A stretch of 64,000 bases of DNA from Sphingobium psychrophilum (GCF_012927105.1 NZ_JABBFV010000016.1:48240-112239), one strand, 5' to 3'; shown: positions 8,298-17,007, counted from the first letter of the stretch. Numbers and translations: made by a program. The notes: generated by a model from the sequence alone, not told the origin.

Positions 8298-9692
8298 CTA
8301 TGCCAAAGCAGCCACTTTAGCGGTCAGATAATCATGGTAACCTTGAAGCAGCGAAAGATCTGCGGCCGCTGCGCTTGCCATGAGCTTTTCACATTCTGAC
8401 CGGGCTTTCGTCAATGTCGTCCACTTGACCCCGCTGTCATCCGGAGCGGCGATCCGCGAATAGATATGCGCAGAGATTTCTTGTTGGCAGACGAGGGGCA
8501 AACAGTTTGGATCGTGGGCAAAAATGAGACGCTTGGCCAAGAAGCCAAACTTGGGATTTTGAAATTGACTGGCCAGCGTATGGCGGTGTTCCCACGGCAT
8601 CGCATGAAATTGGGTCATCAGCTGCTCATCTGCATTTCCTGCAAACCCCTCATAGATTTGCTTTTCAACGTGTTCGTTGGGCCCATACACAGTTTTGGTA
8701 GCCTCATACGCGGCCAGCAAGCGGGTTTTGAGTGCGTCGTCGCTGCGAAGATCACTAGCCCGAACCGCAATGTCATCCTGCGTCAGATCACCGAATAGGT
8801 GGTCGGGCACATCCTCTAGCGGCGTCATGGTCGGCGCGGCGTTGGCTTTGATTTTGCGAAGCGGCTTTGGTGAGCTGACTACGAGACTTTGCAACTGAGC
8901 ATCGGTCAGATTGCGAAACTTATCGAGATCGTGTGCCAGGTCGAAACAGACCGAAACATTGGACTGTTCGCTGTCCTGACCAATCCGCAATACCGGCATA
9001 TGCTTGGGACGGTTGAAGTAGAATTCCGTCAGGAGGAATGGCTCATCTTCATCCAAAAACTCGGCGGCCGCGGCTCTTTGCGTGAACCGCAAAAAACGAT
9101 TCCACAGATCGCCAGCGCCGTCCCGAACAAGGCGGCACATGTGAATCGTAGCCTCTACATCCGACAATGCATCATGGGCATTGTCATGAGCAAAGCCGTT
9201 AGCGGGTGCGAGTTGGTCGAGCTTGAAAACTGGCTTGCCGTTGCCACCATAGGGAACAGTCACACAATCTGGTTCAAATTCAGTACAGGCTTGAACGAGG
9301 GGCAACACGTCACCCCGGCAATTACCGTCGCGATTGGTCAGATATGGATTGTGCAGAGTTTGGTAGAAGGCTTGGCGCATGAGCTCTTCGTCAAACCGCA
9401 GACTGTTGTAGCCAAGAAAAATGGCCGGCGACCATTCGGTCAGCTTGCTGCGAACGGCTCTGACCATCTCGTAGTGCGATGGCGTGGCGGGATCGTGCAG
9501 CCGATCGATAGTCATTTTGGTGACACGAAGTGCGCCTGGAGCTGGAACAATGAACGGCAGGAGCCGAGAACGTACCTCAAAGCGTTCCAGGATGTTCAGG
9601 TCTTCGTCGGTCCTGATTGCCGCAAATTGCAAAATCTGATCGAAGGAGGTGTCAATGCCAGTCGTCTCAGTATCGTAAAAGACAAACCCCAT
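8298..9692 (-). CDS. sbcB: Exonuclease I (SbcB-like), DEDDh ssDNA 3'-5' exonuclease
   Basis: 464 aa, close to the 475 aa of E. coli ExoI. N-terminal DEDDh exonuclease: FYDTETTG (ExoI motif, residues 5-12), GYNSLRFDEELMRQAFYQ (ExoII) and HDALSDVEAT (ExoIII, with the H...D pair). SH3-like and helical C-terminal ExoI regions follow. It degrades ssDNA from 3' ends. ATG 9692 has GGAGGGG upstream and lies only 18 bp after the ImmA/IrrE gene, so it is the third gene of the XRE-ImmA operon. An exonuclease in this position is unusual; see findings. Confidence 0.9.
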   Translation of the reverse strand: MGFVFYDTETTGIDTSFDQILQFAAIRTDEDLNILERFEVRSRLLPFIVPAPGALRVTKMTIDRLHDPATPSHYEMVRAVRSKLTEWSPAIFLGYNSLRFDEELMRQAFYQTLHNPYLTNRDGNCRGDVLPLVQACTEFEPDCVTVPYGGNGKPVFKLDQLAPANGFAHDNAHDALSDVEATIHMCRLVRDGAGDLWNRFLRFTQRAAAAEFLDEDEPFLLTEFYFNRPKHMPVLRIGQDSEQSNVSVCFDLAHDLDKFRNLTDAQLQSLVVSSPKPLRKIKANAAPTMTPLEDVPDHLFGDLTQDDIAVRASDLRSDDALKTRLLAAYEATKTVYGPNEHVEKQIYEGFAGNADEQLMTQFHAMPWEHRHTLASQFQNPKFGFLAKRLIFAHDPNCLPLVCQQEISAHIYSRIAAPDDSGVKWTTLTKARSECEKLMASAAAADLSLLQGYHDYLTAKVAALA

Positions 9693-9710
9693 GCGCCCCT
9701 CCGCAGTCAG

Positions 9711-10229
9711 CTAGATGTATGAGGAGAGTCTATTTTGCAACGCTGTCACGCTCACACGAAAACGCTTGGCGAGCGCCTTCATACCAACCTCATCGTCAAT
9801 ATCTAGGCTTTCAATTCCTTCGATTTGACTGATAAATTGCTTTGGCATCAGGAGTTCCGAGGCAAACGCATTAGCCTGTACCTCAACCCGGTCAGTCCCT
9901 TGAGTCGCCAACTCGCCGCGCCAGAGCGTAAAGCCTTTGTCTACATGCACCGTGCCATCAATCAGTTCGCGGTGCATGATGTGGTGCCCCAGTTCATGGG
10001 CGATGGTGAACCGTTGGCGATTGGGATGGTGGAGCGCATTGACCCCGATCACTGACACGCCGTCTTTGATGAGCGCCATGCCCGAAAGCTCCTGATCGAG
10101 CGGCGAAAAGCGCACGGCTATGCCGAGACTTTTTGCAATTTTCTCGACTGGCACCGGTAGCGCCGTCACAGCGTATTCTGTCAGGATACGCTGCGCGTGG
10201 TCACGAGCAATTTGAGCTGGGCTGGTCAC
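9711..10229 (-). CDS. ImmA/IrrE family metallo-endopeptidase (CapP-like candidate)
   Basis: 172 aa with the zinc motif HELGHHIMHRE (about residues 80-90) and the N-terminal pattern ARDHAQRILTEYAVTALPVPVEKIAKSLGI typical of ImmA/IrrE proteases, which cleave partner XRE repressors. Its start overlaps the last base of the XRE gene. In CBASS loci, CapP is a protease of this family activated by ssDNA that cleaves the repressor CapH. Assignment as CapP-like is inference from the divergent nucleotidyltransferase operon. Confidence 0.88.
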   Translation of the reverse strand: MTSPAQIARDHAQRILTEYAVTALPVPVEKIAKSLGIAVRFSPLDQELSGMALIKDGVSVIGVNALHHPNRQRFTIAHELGHHIMHRELIDGTVHVDKGFTLWRGELATQGTDRVEVQANAFASELLMPKQFISQIEGIESLDIDDEVGMKALAKRFRVSVTALQNRLSSYI

Positions 10230-10585
10230 TAGGAATCGTCCGAAGCAGCAAGCGTTGTGCCGTTGCCAAACATGCCCATCAGCGCATCGCTCACTTGAGC
10301 CTTTTGACGCTCTGAAATGTCACTGCGCGAAATGGGGACAACCATATCGTTTTCGCCACGCACTAGCGACTTGGGCAAAAGTTGCATGATCGACGGCAGC
10401 TTCAGGGCTTCCGCAAACAGATACACTTGATGCAGCAAAACCTTCTGTCGGCCGGACTCAATATTAGCGATTGAGGCGCGGGAAATGCCCACCTTCACAG
10501 CAACTTGTGCTTGTGTGAGGCCAATGGCTTTACGCCTTATCGCCACAGCTTCTCCCAACGCCGAATAGATTGACCACTCGTTCAT
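10229..10585 (-). CDS. XRE-family repressor (CapH-like candidate)
   Basis: 118 aa with an N-terminal HTH_3 domain (AVAIRRKAIGLTQAQVAVKVGISRASIANIESGRQKV, residues 10-45) and a C-terminal tail that would be the target of the adjacent protease. The ATG at 10585 lies 26 bp from a perfect 44-bp palindrome, the obvious operator, which it shares with the divergent SLATT/CD-NTase operon. Repressor/protease pairs of this kind control phages, ICEs and CBASS operons. Confidence 0.88.
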   Translation of the reverse strand: MNEWSIYSALGEAVAIRRKAIGLTQAQVAVKVGISRASIANIESGRQKVLLHQVYLFAEALKLPSIMQLLPKSLVRGENDMVVPISRSDISERQKAQVSDALMGMFGNGTTLAASDDS

Positions 10586-10611
10586 GGCCGTGCCTTTGGA
10601 CCAATACGCCA

Positions 10612-10655
10612 GCTATGTCAATCACACAAACATATGTTTGTGTGATTGACATAGC
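10612..10655. promoter_or_regulatory. Perfect 44-bp palindromic operator
   Basis: The 22-nt arm beginning GCTATGTCAATCACACAAAC is followed with no spacer by its exact reverse complement (centre between 10633 and 10634, CAT|ATG). A partial further copy (TATGTTTGCGTTGAC) starts at about 10657. It lies between the divergent XRE gene and the 86-aa gene, so it probably binds the XRE protein and controls both operons. TTGACA-like hexamers occur in each arm. Confidence 0.85.
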
Positions 10656-10746
10656 GTATGTTTGCGTTGACGCCATTTCCAAATCCCGTCATATAGCGAA
10701 TCGAGGCAAGGGCATCGTGCTCGAGTCCAAGCGGAAAGGAACTGCC

Positions 10747-11007
10747 ATGCAGCTCGAAGGTGCTGTCATTAAGGAACAAGGCCAGACCTTCGCGGTCGTG
10801 GTGGTCAAGCGTCATGTCACTGACAATCGGCATGAAGCGTCGTCGGCAATGCAGAGTTTTAGTCGCTGCTTTCCGGGAATGCCGATTGTCCTGATGTCTC
10901 AGGATTCTCGCGGGGTGCCGACATATTTCGGTCGCCGCGACATTGCCAATTTTCTTTCTGGGGTGCCGACCAACGCCATCCCTTGGAAGCGTTACACGTT
11001 CAACTAA
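10747..11007 (+). CDS. Uncharacterised 86-aa protein, first gene of SLATT/CD-NTase operon
   Basis: 86 aa starting MQLEGAVIKEQGQTFAVVVVK, preceded by GGAAAGGAACTGCC. It contains GMPIVLMSQDSRGVPTYFGRRDIANFL and ends IPWKRYTFN. I recognise it as a widespread small hypothetical but know no function. It opens the rightward operon and is separated by 16 bp from the next gene. Confidence 0.75.
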   Translation: MQLEGAVIKEQGQTFAVVVVKRHVTDNRHEASSAMQSFSRCFPGMPIVLMSQDSRGVPTYFGRRDIANFLSGVPTNAIPWKRYTFN

Positions 11008-11023
11008 GATCACAGGAGCATTT

Positions 11024-11212
11024 ATGGCCAAGAATACCGGCAACAACTTTCGTCGCGGCGCAGTTACAGCCCGTACCCAATTTGAGCGCCCCGATGGCAA
11101 CTACCAGAAGCGCAACGAGCGCACTGGCGAGTTTATGAGCGTCAAGAATGGCGGATCGCCGTTCAAGGGCGTCGCCAAAGAACCCGATGGGCGCGACAGC
11201 CCCAATTCGTGA
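11024..11212 (+). CDS. Small basic 62-aa protein of the SLATT/CD-NTase operon
   Basis: 62 aa, MAKNTGNNFRRGAVTARTQF at the start and KNGGSPFKGVAKEPD near the end, preceded by AGGAG. Rich in K, R, N and G, probably disordered. Its position 12 bp before the SLATT gene suggests a dedicated accessory, antitoxin-like or regulatory peptide; that is inference. Confidence 0.7.
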   Translation: MAKNTGNNFRRGAVTARTQFERPDGNYQKRNERTGEFMSVKNGGSPFKGVAKEPDGRDSPNS

Positions 11213-11224
11213 TACAATTATCGC

Positions 11225-11737
11225 ATGTCTAACCCAACCCCCGTGCCCACCCCGAAGGATGCAATCCGCCTCGAACTTGAGCGGATCGAAGAGGATTGCA
11301 TCCATTCCGGCAAATCTCACTTCAACGCTCACGAGCGGTGGAGCCGATTTCATTATTGGCTGGGAATCCCGTCGGTCATTTTAAGTAGCATCGCGGGCTT
11401 GGCCTTTTTTAAGGACTACCCCGAAATCGGTGGCGCGATTGCATCGGTGGTTGCCGTCTTGACCGCACTATCGACATTCTTGAAGCCGTTTGAACGTGCC
11501 GCATCGCACAAGAGTTCCGGCGATCAATATCTCTCGCTCAGAAATGATGCGCGCGTATTCCGGCAGATTCGGCTTGAAAACGTCTGTGACGACCAGTCGG
11601 CGATTGACGGCTTGGATGAGTTCACCAAGCGCAGAAACGAATTGAACCAAGCCAGTCCACAGTTTTCAACCAAGGATTTCAAGGTCGCCCGAGACGGGAT
11701 CGATGCTGGCGAATCCACTCATGCAGTCGATAAATAA
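11225..11737 (+). CDS. SLATT domain membrane effector
   Basis: 170 aa with two adjacent hydrophobic helices (about residues 43-63, LGIPSVILSSIAGLAFF, and 69-88, GGAIASVVAVLTALSTFL) followed by FLKPFERAASHKSSGDQYLSLRNDARVFRQI, typical of SLATT (SMODS and SLOG-associating two-TM effector) proteins. SLATT proteins are predicted pore-forming effectors that respond to a cyclic nucleotide and kill or arrest the infected cell. It ends 4 bp before the nucleotidyltransferase. Confidence 0.82.
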   Translation: MSNPTPVPTPKDAIRLELERIEEDCIHSGKSHFNAHERWSRFHYWLGIPSVILSSIAGLAFFKDYPEIGGAIASVVAVLTALSTFLKPFERAASHKSSGDQYLSLRNDARVFRQIRLENVCDDQSAIDGLDEFTKRRNELNQASPQFSTKDFKVARDGIDAGESTHAVDK

Positions 11738-11741
11738 TCCT

Positions 11742-12512
11742 ATGACAGTCAACAGTTACCTCACCAATCGTGCCAGCAACGCAATCCTTTCGACCGGCGA
11801 ACAGGATTCAATAAACCGTTCGGTTGCTACCTTGCAAACGCGCCTCAATTCATATTTTGGTTCCAAACTAAACAGCCATTTTCGTTTTGGTTCTTCTACG
11901 CGCGGTACGATTTTGCCTCGCAGCATGGATGGTCATTCCGATATTGATTACATGGTGGTGTTTGCCGAAGGGGGCTATACCCCTCAAACCTACCTCAACC
12001 GCCTTCGGGCCTTCGTCGATGCCTATTACTCATCGTCAGACATCAAGCAGTCCTCACCGACCATCGTGCTGGAACTCAACCACATCAAATTTGACCTTGT
12101 GCCCGCACTTGCCAACATGTGGGGAGGCTACCAGATTCCAGATGGAACAAGCGCGTGGCAAAATACAAACCCTAATGATTTCAATGGCAAGCTGACCGAA
12201 AAGAACACTGCTAATCACCACCTCATCAAGCCGACCATCAGGCTCGTGAAGTTTTGGAATGCCCAGAACGGCTATGTCTTTGATTCATACTCGCTGGAAA
12301 AATGGATTGTCGATCAATCATATTTCTACATCAGCACCCAGCGTGACTACCTGCTTGAAACATTCGAAAAATTGGCAACGCCAACCGATACGCAATGGCG
12401 AAAAGACAAGGTTGAGCGCGCCAAGAAGATTGTGGCTGAGGTTCGCAGGCTTGAGCGCGAGAATATGCCTGTTTCCGCTGAGCTTGAGATCAAAAAACTC
12501 ATCCCGGAGTAA
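11742..12512 (+). CDS. CD-NTase-like nucleotidyltransferase (SMODS type)
   Basis: 256 aa from ATG 11742 (ATG 11721 is possible). It has the polymerase-beta-like signature GSSTRGTILPRSMDGHSDID (from about residue 50) with the metal-binding Asp pair D67/D69 and the third Asp in HIKFDLVPAL (about residue 118). This matches SMODS/CD-NTase enzymes that make cyclic oligonucleotide second messengers for CBASS. It is shorter than most CD-NTases (about 300-400 aa), so the product class is unclear. Coupled to the SLATT effector gene. Confidence 0.82.
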   Translation: MTVNSYLTNRASNAILSTGEQDSINRSVATLQTRLNSYFGSKLNSHFRFGSSTRGTILPRSMDGHSDIDYMVVFAEGGYTPQTYLNRLRAFVDAYYSSSDIKQSSPTIVLELNHIKFDLVPALANMWGGYQIPDGTSAWQNTNPNDFNGKLTEKNTANHHLIKPTIRLVKFWNAQNGYVFDSYSLEKWIVDQSYFYISTQRDYLLETFEKLATPTDTQWRKDKVERAKKIVAEVRRLERENMPVSAELEIKKLIPE

Positions 12513-12570
12513 TGGCGGATCGGCTCATTCCAATTAACTGACCAATATGCATCAGGCTGTAATCGAGTGA

Positions 12571-12660
12571 GAGGCTAGCCGGGAGCGGGCGAACCGCCCG
12601 GGTTTGAGAGAGAGTGTCCGGGCGTGATCCGCCCTTTCTGCTCTCCCGGAGATCCCACTA
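12571..12660 (+). promoter_or_regulatory. Structured leader of the strawberry-notch helicase gene, with alternative pairings
   Basis: Three mutually constrained stems: CGGGC (12586-12590)/GCCCG (12596-12600); CGCCCGG (12595-12601)/CCGGGCG (12618-12624), whose loop contains GAGAGAGTGT; and an outer CCGGGAG (12579-12585)/CTCCCGG (12643-12649) that would cover part of the ribosome binding site GGAG (12648-12651). The first two share bases 12596-12600 and cannot coexist, a switch-like layout. Same GAGAGAG loop element as the ardC/parB leaders. Confidence 0.5.
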
Positions 12661-15600
12661 ATGGCCCACATCCTTACGGACGCAGCGCTTGGCGCTGCGC
12701 CGCTCGCCACGCATTGCGCATTTGACGCGCGTGCGCGTGCGCTGCTGACCGCAGTAACCTCGCTTCTACCCCTGCTCGAAATCGGGCGGCCCGTTGAATC
12801 CGCCTGGTTGCGCGAGGCAATGACGGCAGCCTTTGGCGGCACCGATGCTGAAGGCGCATGGGATTGGAAGAGTGCCTATGATGCCTGTGAGGTTGCACAA
12901 ATCCTTTTCCTGCGCCGTTTTGGCCCGGCAATCTTGTCACGCGGTGGCCCTCGATCTCGCTCCCTTGCGCTGATCGAACGAGTTTCGGCTCTCTTGCCGA
13001 CCCACACCCGGCGCTCTGAAGCCAGCCAGGCCTTGCAACAATATTCGACGCCTGCTGGCCTGTCTTTCGTGGCCGTTGTCGCTGCTTCGATTGGCGCAGG
13101 CGAAACTGTGCTCGAACCGTCTGCGGGCACAGGCATGTTGGCGATTCAGGCCGAACTGGCCGGTGCACAACTCGTGCTGAATGAACTCGCTGAAGGCCGG
13201 GCAGCGCTGCTGTCGCACTTGTTCTCAAGCGTGGCCGTCAGCGGATATGACGCCGCGTCGATTGACGATCGTTTGCCCATTTCGGCACACCCGAGCGTCA
13301 TCCTGATGAACCCGCCGTTTTCGGCAGTCGCGCATGTTGAGCGGACGATGAAGGACGCTGCGTTTCGCCACATCGCTTCCGCCCTAGCCCGGCTCGAACA
13401 GGGGGGCCGGCTGGTGGTCATTACCGGCGCTGGCTGTTCTCCGGATGCTCCAGCATGGCGCGATGCTTTCATCCGGTTGCAGGGGGCCGGACGTGTGGTC
13501 TTTACAGCCGCCATCGACGGCAAGGTTTATCGCAAGCACGGCACGACGATCGACACCCGATTGACGGTGATCGACAAGCTGCCCGCTTCCGATCCCACGA
13601 CCTTCGTTCCGAGCGCAGGAACCGCTCCTGATACCGCGACCTTGCTCAAATGGGTCGAAGCGCAGGTGCCGCCGCGCGGACCGATGGCCCCAATGCCCGG
13701 TGCAGGACTGCATTGCGCTTCTTCGCCGTCGCCCGTGAACCGCGCGGTGGCTCGGACTGCCCCGATCAATCCCTTGGTCGATGCCGATGCGCCGGAACTC
13801 AGCTATTCGACTGCTGACTGGGCTCCGCCCGAGGGGCAGCTCGGTGACAGCATCTACGAACGATATGGACTTCAATCGGTCATCATTCCCGGCGCATTGC
13901 CGCACCCGACGCCGCTGGTTCAATCGGCGTCGATGGCCTCGGTGGCCCCGCCAAAACCAACCTATCGCCCGCACTTGCCCGAGCACCTGTTGGATGACGG
14001 CGTGTTGTCCGACGCGCAGCTGGAATCCGTAATCTACGCTGGCGAGGCCCATTCCGGGCATCTGGCAGGGGCCTGGACCGTTGACGAGACATGGGATCTC
14101 GTCTCGGCGGCGGCTGAAGAAAACGACGCAGCCATCCGCTTTCGCCGGGGCTGGTTTCTGGGTGACGGCACGGGCGCGGGCAAAGGCCGTCAGGTCGCAG
14201 GCATTATTCTCGACAACTGGCTCAAAGGCCGCCGCCGTTCGCTCTGGGTTTCGGTATCGGACCGCCTGCTTGAGGATGCTCAGCGCGACTGGTCGGCATT
14301 GGGTCAGGAACGACTGCTGGTGACGCCCTTATCACGCTACCGGCAGGGTTCACCCATCAAGCTGACGGAAGGCATCTTGTTCACGACCTATGCGACCCTG
14401 CGTTCGCAGGAGCGGGGCGGCAAGGCGAGCAGGGTCCAGCAGATCGTCGAATGGCTTGGCCGTGACTTTGACGGTGTCATCATCTTTGACGAGGCGCACG
14501 CCATGGCCAATGCCGCAGGCGGCAAGGGCGCGCGCGGCGATGTCTCAGCCTCGCAGCAGGGACGGGCGGGCCTGCGATTGCAACATGCCCTGCCCAAGGC
14601 CCGCATCGTCTATGTCTCGGCCACCGGTGCCACGACGGTGCAGAACCTCGCCTACGCACAGCGGCTCGGCCTGTGGGGCGGCGAAGACTTCCCTTTCGCC
14701 TCACGCGCTGACTTCGTGGCCGCGATTGAGGATGGCGGCGTCGCAGCTATGGAGGTGCTGGCCCGCGATCTAAAGGCGCTTGGCCTTTATGCTGCCCGTT
14801 CATTGTCATTCGACGGTGTCGAATATGACCTGCTCGAGCACCAACTGACCCCTGAGCAAGTGCGGATTTACGATTCCTATGCCGGGGCATTTCAGATCAT
14901 TCACGCCCATCTCGATGCGGCGCTCGAAGCATCGGGCGTCACCAGTGCATCCCATGGGACCTTGAACGCACAGGCCCGATCGGCAGCGCGATCAGCGTTC
15001 GAAAGCGCCAAGCAACGTTTCTTCAATCACCTGATCACCGCAATGCAGACGCCAAGTACCATTCAGGCGATGCAGCGCGATCTTGAGGCCGGTCACGCCT
15101 GTGTCGTGCAAATCGTATCGACGGGCGAAGCCCTGCAGGAACGCCGCCTTGCCGAAATCCCGAACGACGAATGGGATGACGTTTCCGTGGACATCACGCC
15201 ACGTGAATATGTGCTCGACTATCTCGCGCACAGTTTTCCTGTGCAGCTCTATGAGCCGTTCACCGACAGCGAGGGCAATCTCGCCTCACGGCCTGCTTTT
15301 GATGCCGACGGCAACCCCATCCTCAATCGCGAAGCCTGCCGAGCCCGTGATGCGATGCTCGAGCGGCTTGCGGCTTTGCCGCCGGTGCCCGGCGCGCTTG
15401 ACCAGATTGTCCAGCATTTCGGGAGCGATGCGGTTGCCGAGGTGACCGGACGTTCCCGTCGCATTGTGCCCCGCGCCAACAGCGATGGTTCGGTGCGCTT
15501 CGCCGTCGAAAACCGGCCTGCTTCAGCCAATATTGCTGAAACCCATGCATTCATGGATGACAAGAAGCACATCCTCGTCTTCTCCGAGGCTGGCGGGACG

Positions 15601-17007
15601 GGGCGATCCTATCATGCCGACCTGGGCGTGAAAAACCAGCGCCGCCGCGTCCACTACCTGCTCGAAGCGGGCTGGAAGGCCGACACCGCCATTCAGGGCT
15701 TTGGCCGCACCAACCGCACCAATCAGAAGCAGCCACCGCTGTTCCGCCCGGTATCGACCGACGTGAAGGCGCAGAAGCGCTTCATCTCGACGATCGCCCG
15801 AAGGCTCGACAGTCTAGGGGCGATCACGCGCGGCCAGCGGCAAACCGGCGGCCAGAACATGTTCAGCGCCAGCGACAATCTGGAATCCTTCTATGCCCGC
15901 GATGCCTTGCGTCAGCTTTACCAATTGCTTGTGCGCGGCAATGTTGATGGCTGTTCGCTGGGGCAATTTGAAACCGCCACCGGCCTGTCGCTGCTCGACA
16001 GTGACGGCGGGCTCAAGGACGAGCTTCCTCCCATCACGACCTTCCTCAACCGGATGCTGGCGCTCACCATTTCCATGCAGAACATCCTGTTCGAGGCCTT
16101 CGAGGGCCTGCTGACGGCCCGGGTCGAAGGCGCAATCGCCAGCGGCACTTATGAAATGGGCCTCGAAACCCTGCGTGCCGAAAGCTTCTCGGTCTCCGAC
16201 CGCAAGACCATCTACACCCATCCCGGCACCGGAGCGGTGACCCACCTCCTGACCATCGAACGCAAAGACCGGATCGAGCCGGTTGTGCTCGAGAGGGCGC
16301 TGGCCATGGCAGTGGATCGCGACGCCGAACTCGTGATCAACACCCGCTCCGGGCGCGCGGCAGTCAAATTGCGCGCGCGCAGTCTGATCGACGATGATGG
16401 CGGCATTCACCCGCGCATCCGCCTCGTCCGCCCCTTGGAGGCGACCAATATTCTCGCCGAGGCGTTCGCGACCAGTCATTGGGAGCCGGTGGACCGTGAA
16501 CGGTTCACCGAAGTCTGGCAGGCCGAACTTGCCGACTTGCCCGAGTTCGAAACCTCGACCCTGCACATGGTTTCAGGCCTGCTGCTGCCGATCTGGCGGC
16601 GGCTCCCCAATGAATCGACCCGCGTCTACCGCCTGCAAACCGATGCTGGCGAGCGCGTCATCGGCCGCAAGGTTTCGCCCGCCTGGGTCGCCACGGTGAT
16701 TGAGCAAGACACGGCGTCCGTCGTGCCTGCCGATGCTTGGGCGATGCTGTGCGCCGGAGATGCCAAATTGCATCTGGCCGAAGATCAGACACTCGCTCGC
16801 GTCCGCGCCATGAATGACTGGCGGATCGAACTGACCGGCTTCAACGATCTTGGTATCGAGCGATTGAAGGCAATGGGCTTGATCTCCGAGATCGTCTCGT
16901 GGAAACTCAAGCTCTACATACCGACAGGGGCTGTCGGGGTGGATGTGCTCGCCAAGCTGCTGGACCGGTTTCCGATCCAGCGGATTGCGGCACGAAAAGC
17001 CGCCTGA
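12661..17007 (+). CDS. Strawberry-notch family helicase with N-terminal methyltransferase-like region
   Basis: 1448 aa. The N-terminal part (about residues 120-300) has a SAM-methyltransferase-like fold signature: EPSAGTGMLAIQAE, and VILMNPPFS (NPPF, about residue 216) as in N6-adenine methylases. The central SF2 helicase of the strawberry-notch type has Walker A GDGTGAGKGRQ (about 501) and motif II IIFDEAHAM (about 607). The C-terminal helicase_C_4-like domain has FSEAGGTGRSYHADL and IQGFGRTNRTNQ (about 1010). Such proteins are typical cargo of plasmids and ICEs; proposed roles are DNA modification or anti-restriction during transfer. Strong candidate for DNA-remodelling in the recipient, but unproven. 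Confidence 0.88.
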   Translation: MAHILTDAALGAAPLATHCAFDARARALLTAVTSLLPLLEIGRPVESAWLREAMTAAFGGTDAEGAWDWKSAYDACEVAQILFLRRFGPAILSRGGPRSRSLALIERVSALLPTHTRRSEASQALQQYSTPAGLSFVAVVAASIGAGETVLEPSAGTGMLAIQAELAGAQLVLNELAEGRAALLSHLFSSVAVSGYDAASIDDRLPISAHPSVILMNPPFSAVAHVERTMKDAAFRHIASALARLEQGGRLVVITGAGCSPDAPAWRDAFIRLQGAGRVVFTAAIDGKVYRKHGTTIDTRLTVIDKLPASDPTTFVPSAGTAPDTATLLKWVEAQVPPRGPMAPMPGAGLHCASSPSPVNRAVARTAPINPLVDADAPELSYSTADWAPPEGQLGDSIYERYGLQSVIIPGALPHPTPLVQSASMASVAPPKPTYRPHLPEHLLDDGVLSDAQLESVIYAGEAHSGHLAGAWTVDETWDLVSAAAEENDAAIRFRRGWFLGDGTGAGKGRQVAGIILDNWLKGRRRSLWVSVSDRLLEDAQRDWSALGQERLLVTPLSRYRQGSPIKLTEGILFTTYATLRSQERGGKASRVQQIVEWLGRDFDGVIIFDEAHAMANAAGGKGARGDVSASQQGRAGLRLQHALPKARIVYVSATGATTVQNLAYAQRLGLWGGEDFPFASRADFVAAIEDGGVAAMEVLARDLKALGLYAARSLSFDGVEYDLLEHQLTPEQVRIYDSYAGAFQIIHAHLDAALEASGVTSASHGTLNAQARSAARSAFESAKQRFFNHLITAMQTPSTIQAMQRDLEAGHACVVQIVSTGEALQERRLAEIPNDEWDDVSVDITPREYVLDYLAHSFPVQLYEPFTDSEGNLASRPAFDADGNPILNREACRARDAMLERLAALPPVPGALDQIVQHFGSDAVAEVTGRSRRIVPRANSDGSVRFAVENRPASANIAETHAFMDDKKHILVFSEAGGTGRSYHADLGVKNQRRRVHYLLEAGWKADTAIQGFGRTNRTNQKQPPLFRPVSTDVKAQKRFISTIARRLDSLGAITRGQRQTGGQNMFSASDNLESFYARDALRQLYQLLVRGNVDGCSLGQFETATGLSLLDSDGGLKDELPPITTFLNRMLALTISMQNILFEAFEGLLTARVEGAIASGTYEMGLETLRAESFSVSDRKTIYTHPGTGAVTHLLTIERKDRIEPVVLERALAMAVDRDAELVINTRSGRAAVKLRARSLIDDDGGIHPRIRLVRPLEATNILAEAFATSHWEPVDRERFTEVWQAELADLPEFETSTLHMVSGLLLPIWRRLPNESTRVYRLQTDAGERVIGRKVSPAWVATVIEQDTASVVPADAWAMLCAGDAKLHLAEDQTLARVRAMNDWRIELTGFNDLGIERLKAMGLISEIVSWKLKLYIPTGAVGVDVLAKLLDRFPIQRIAARKAA

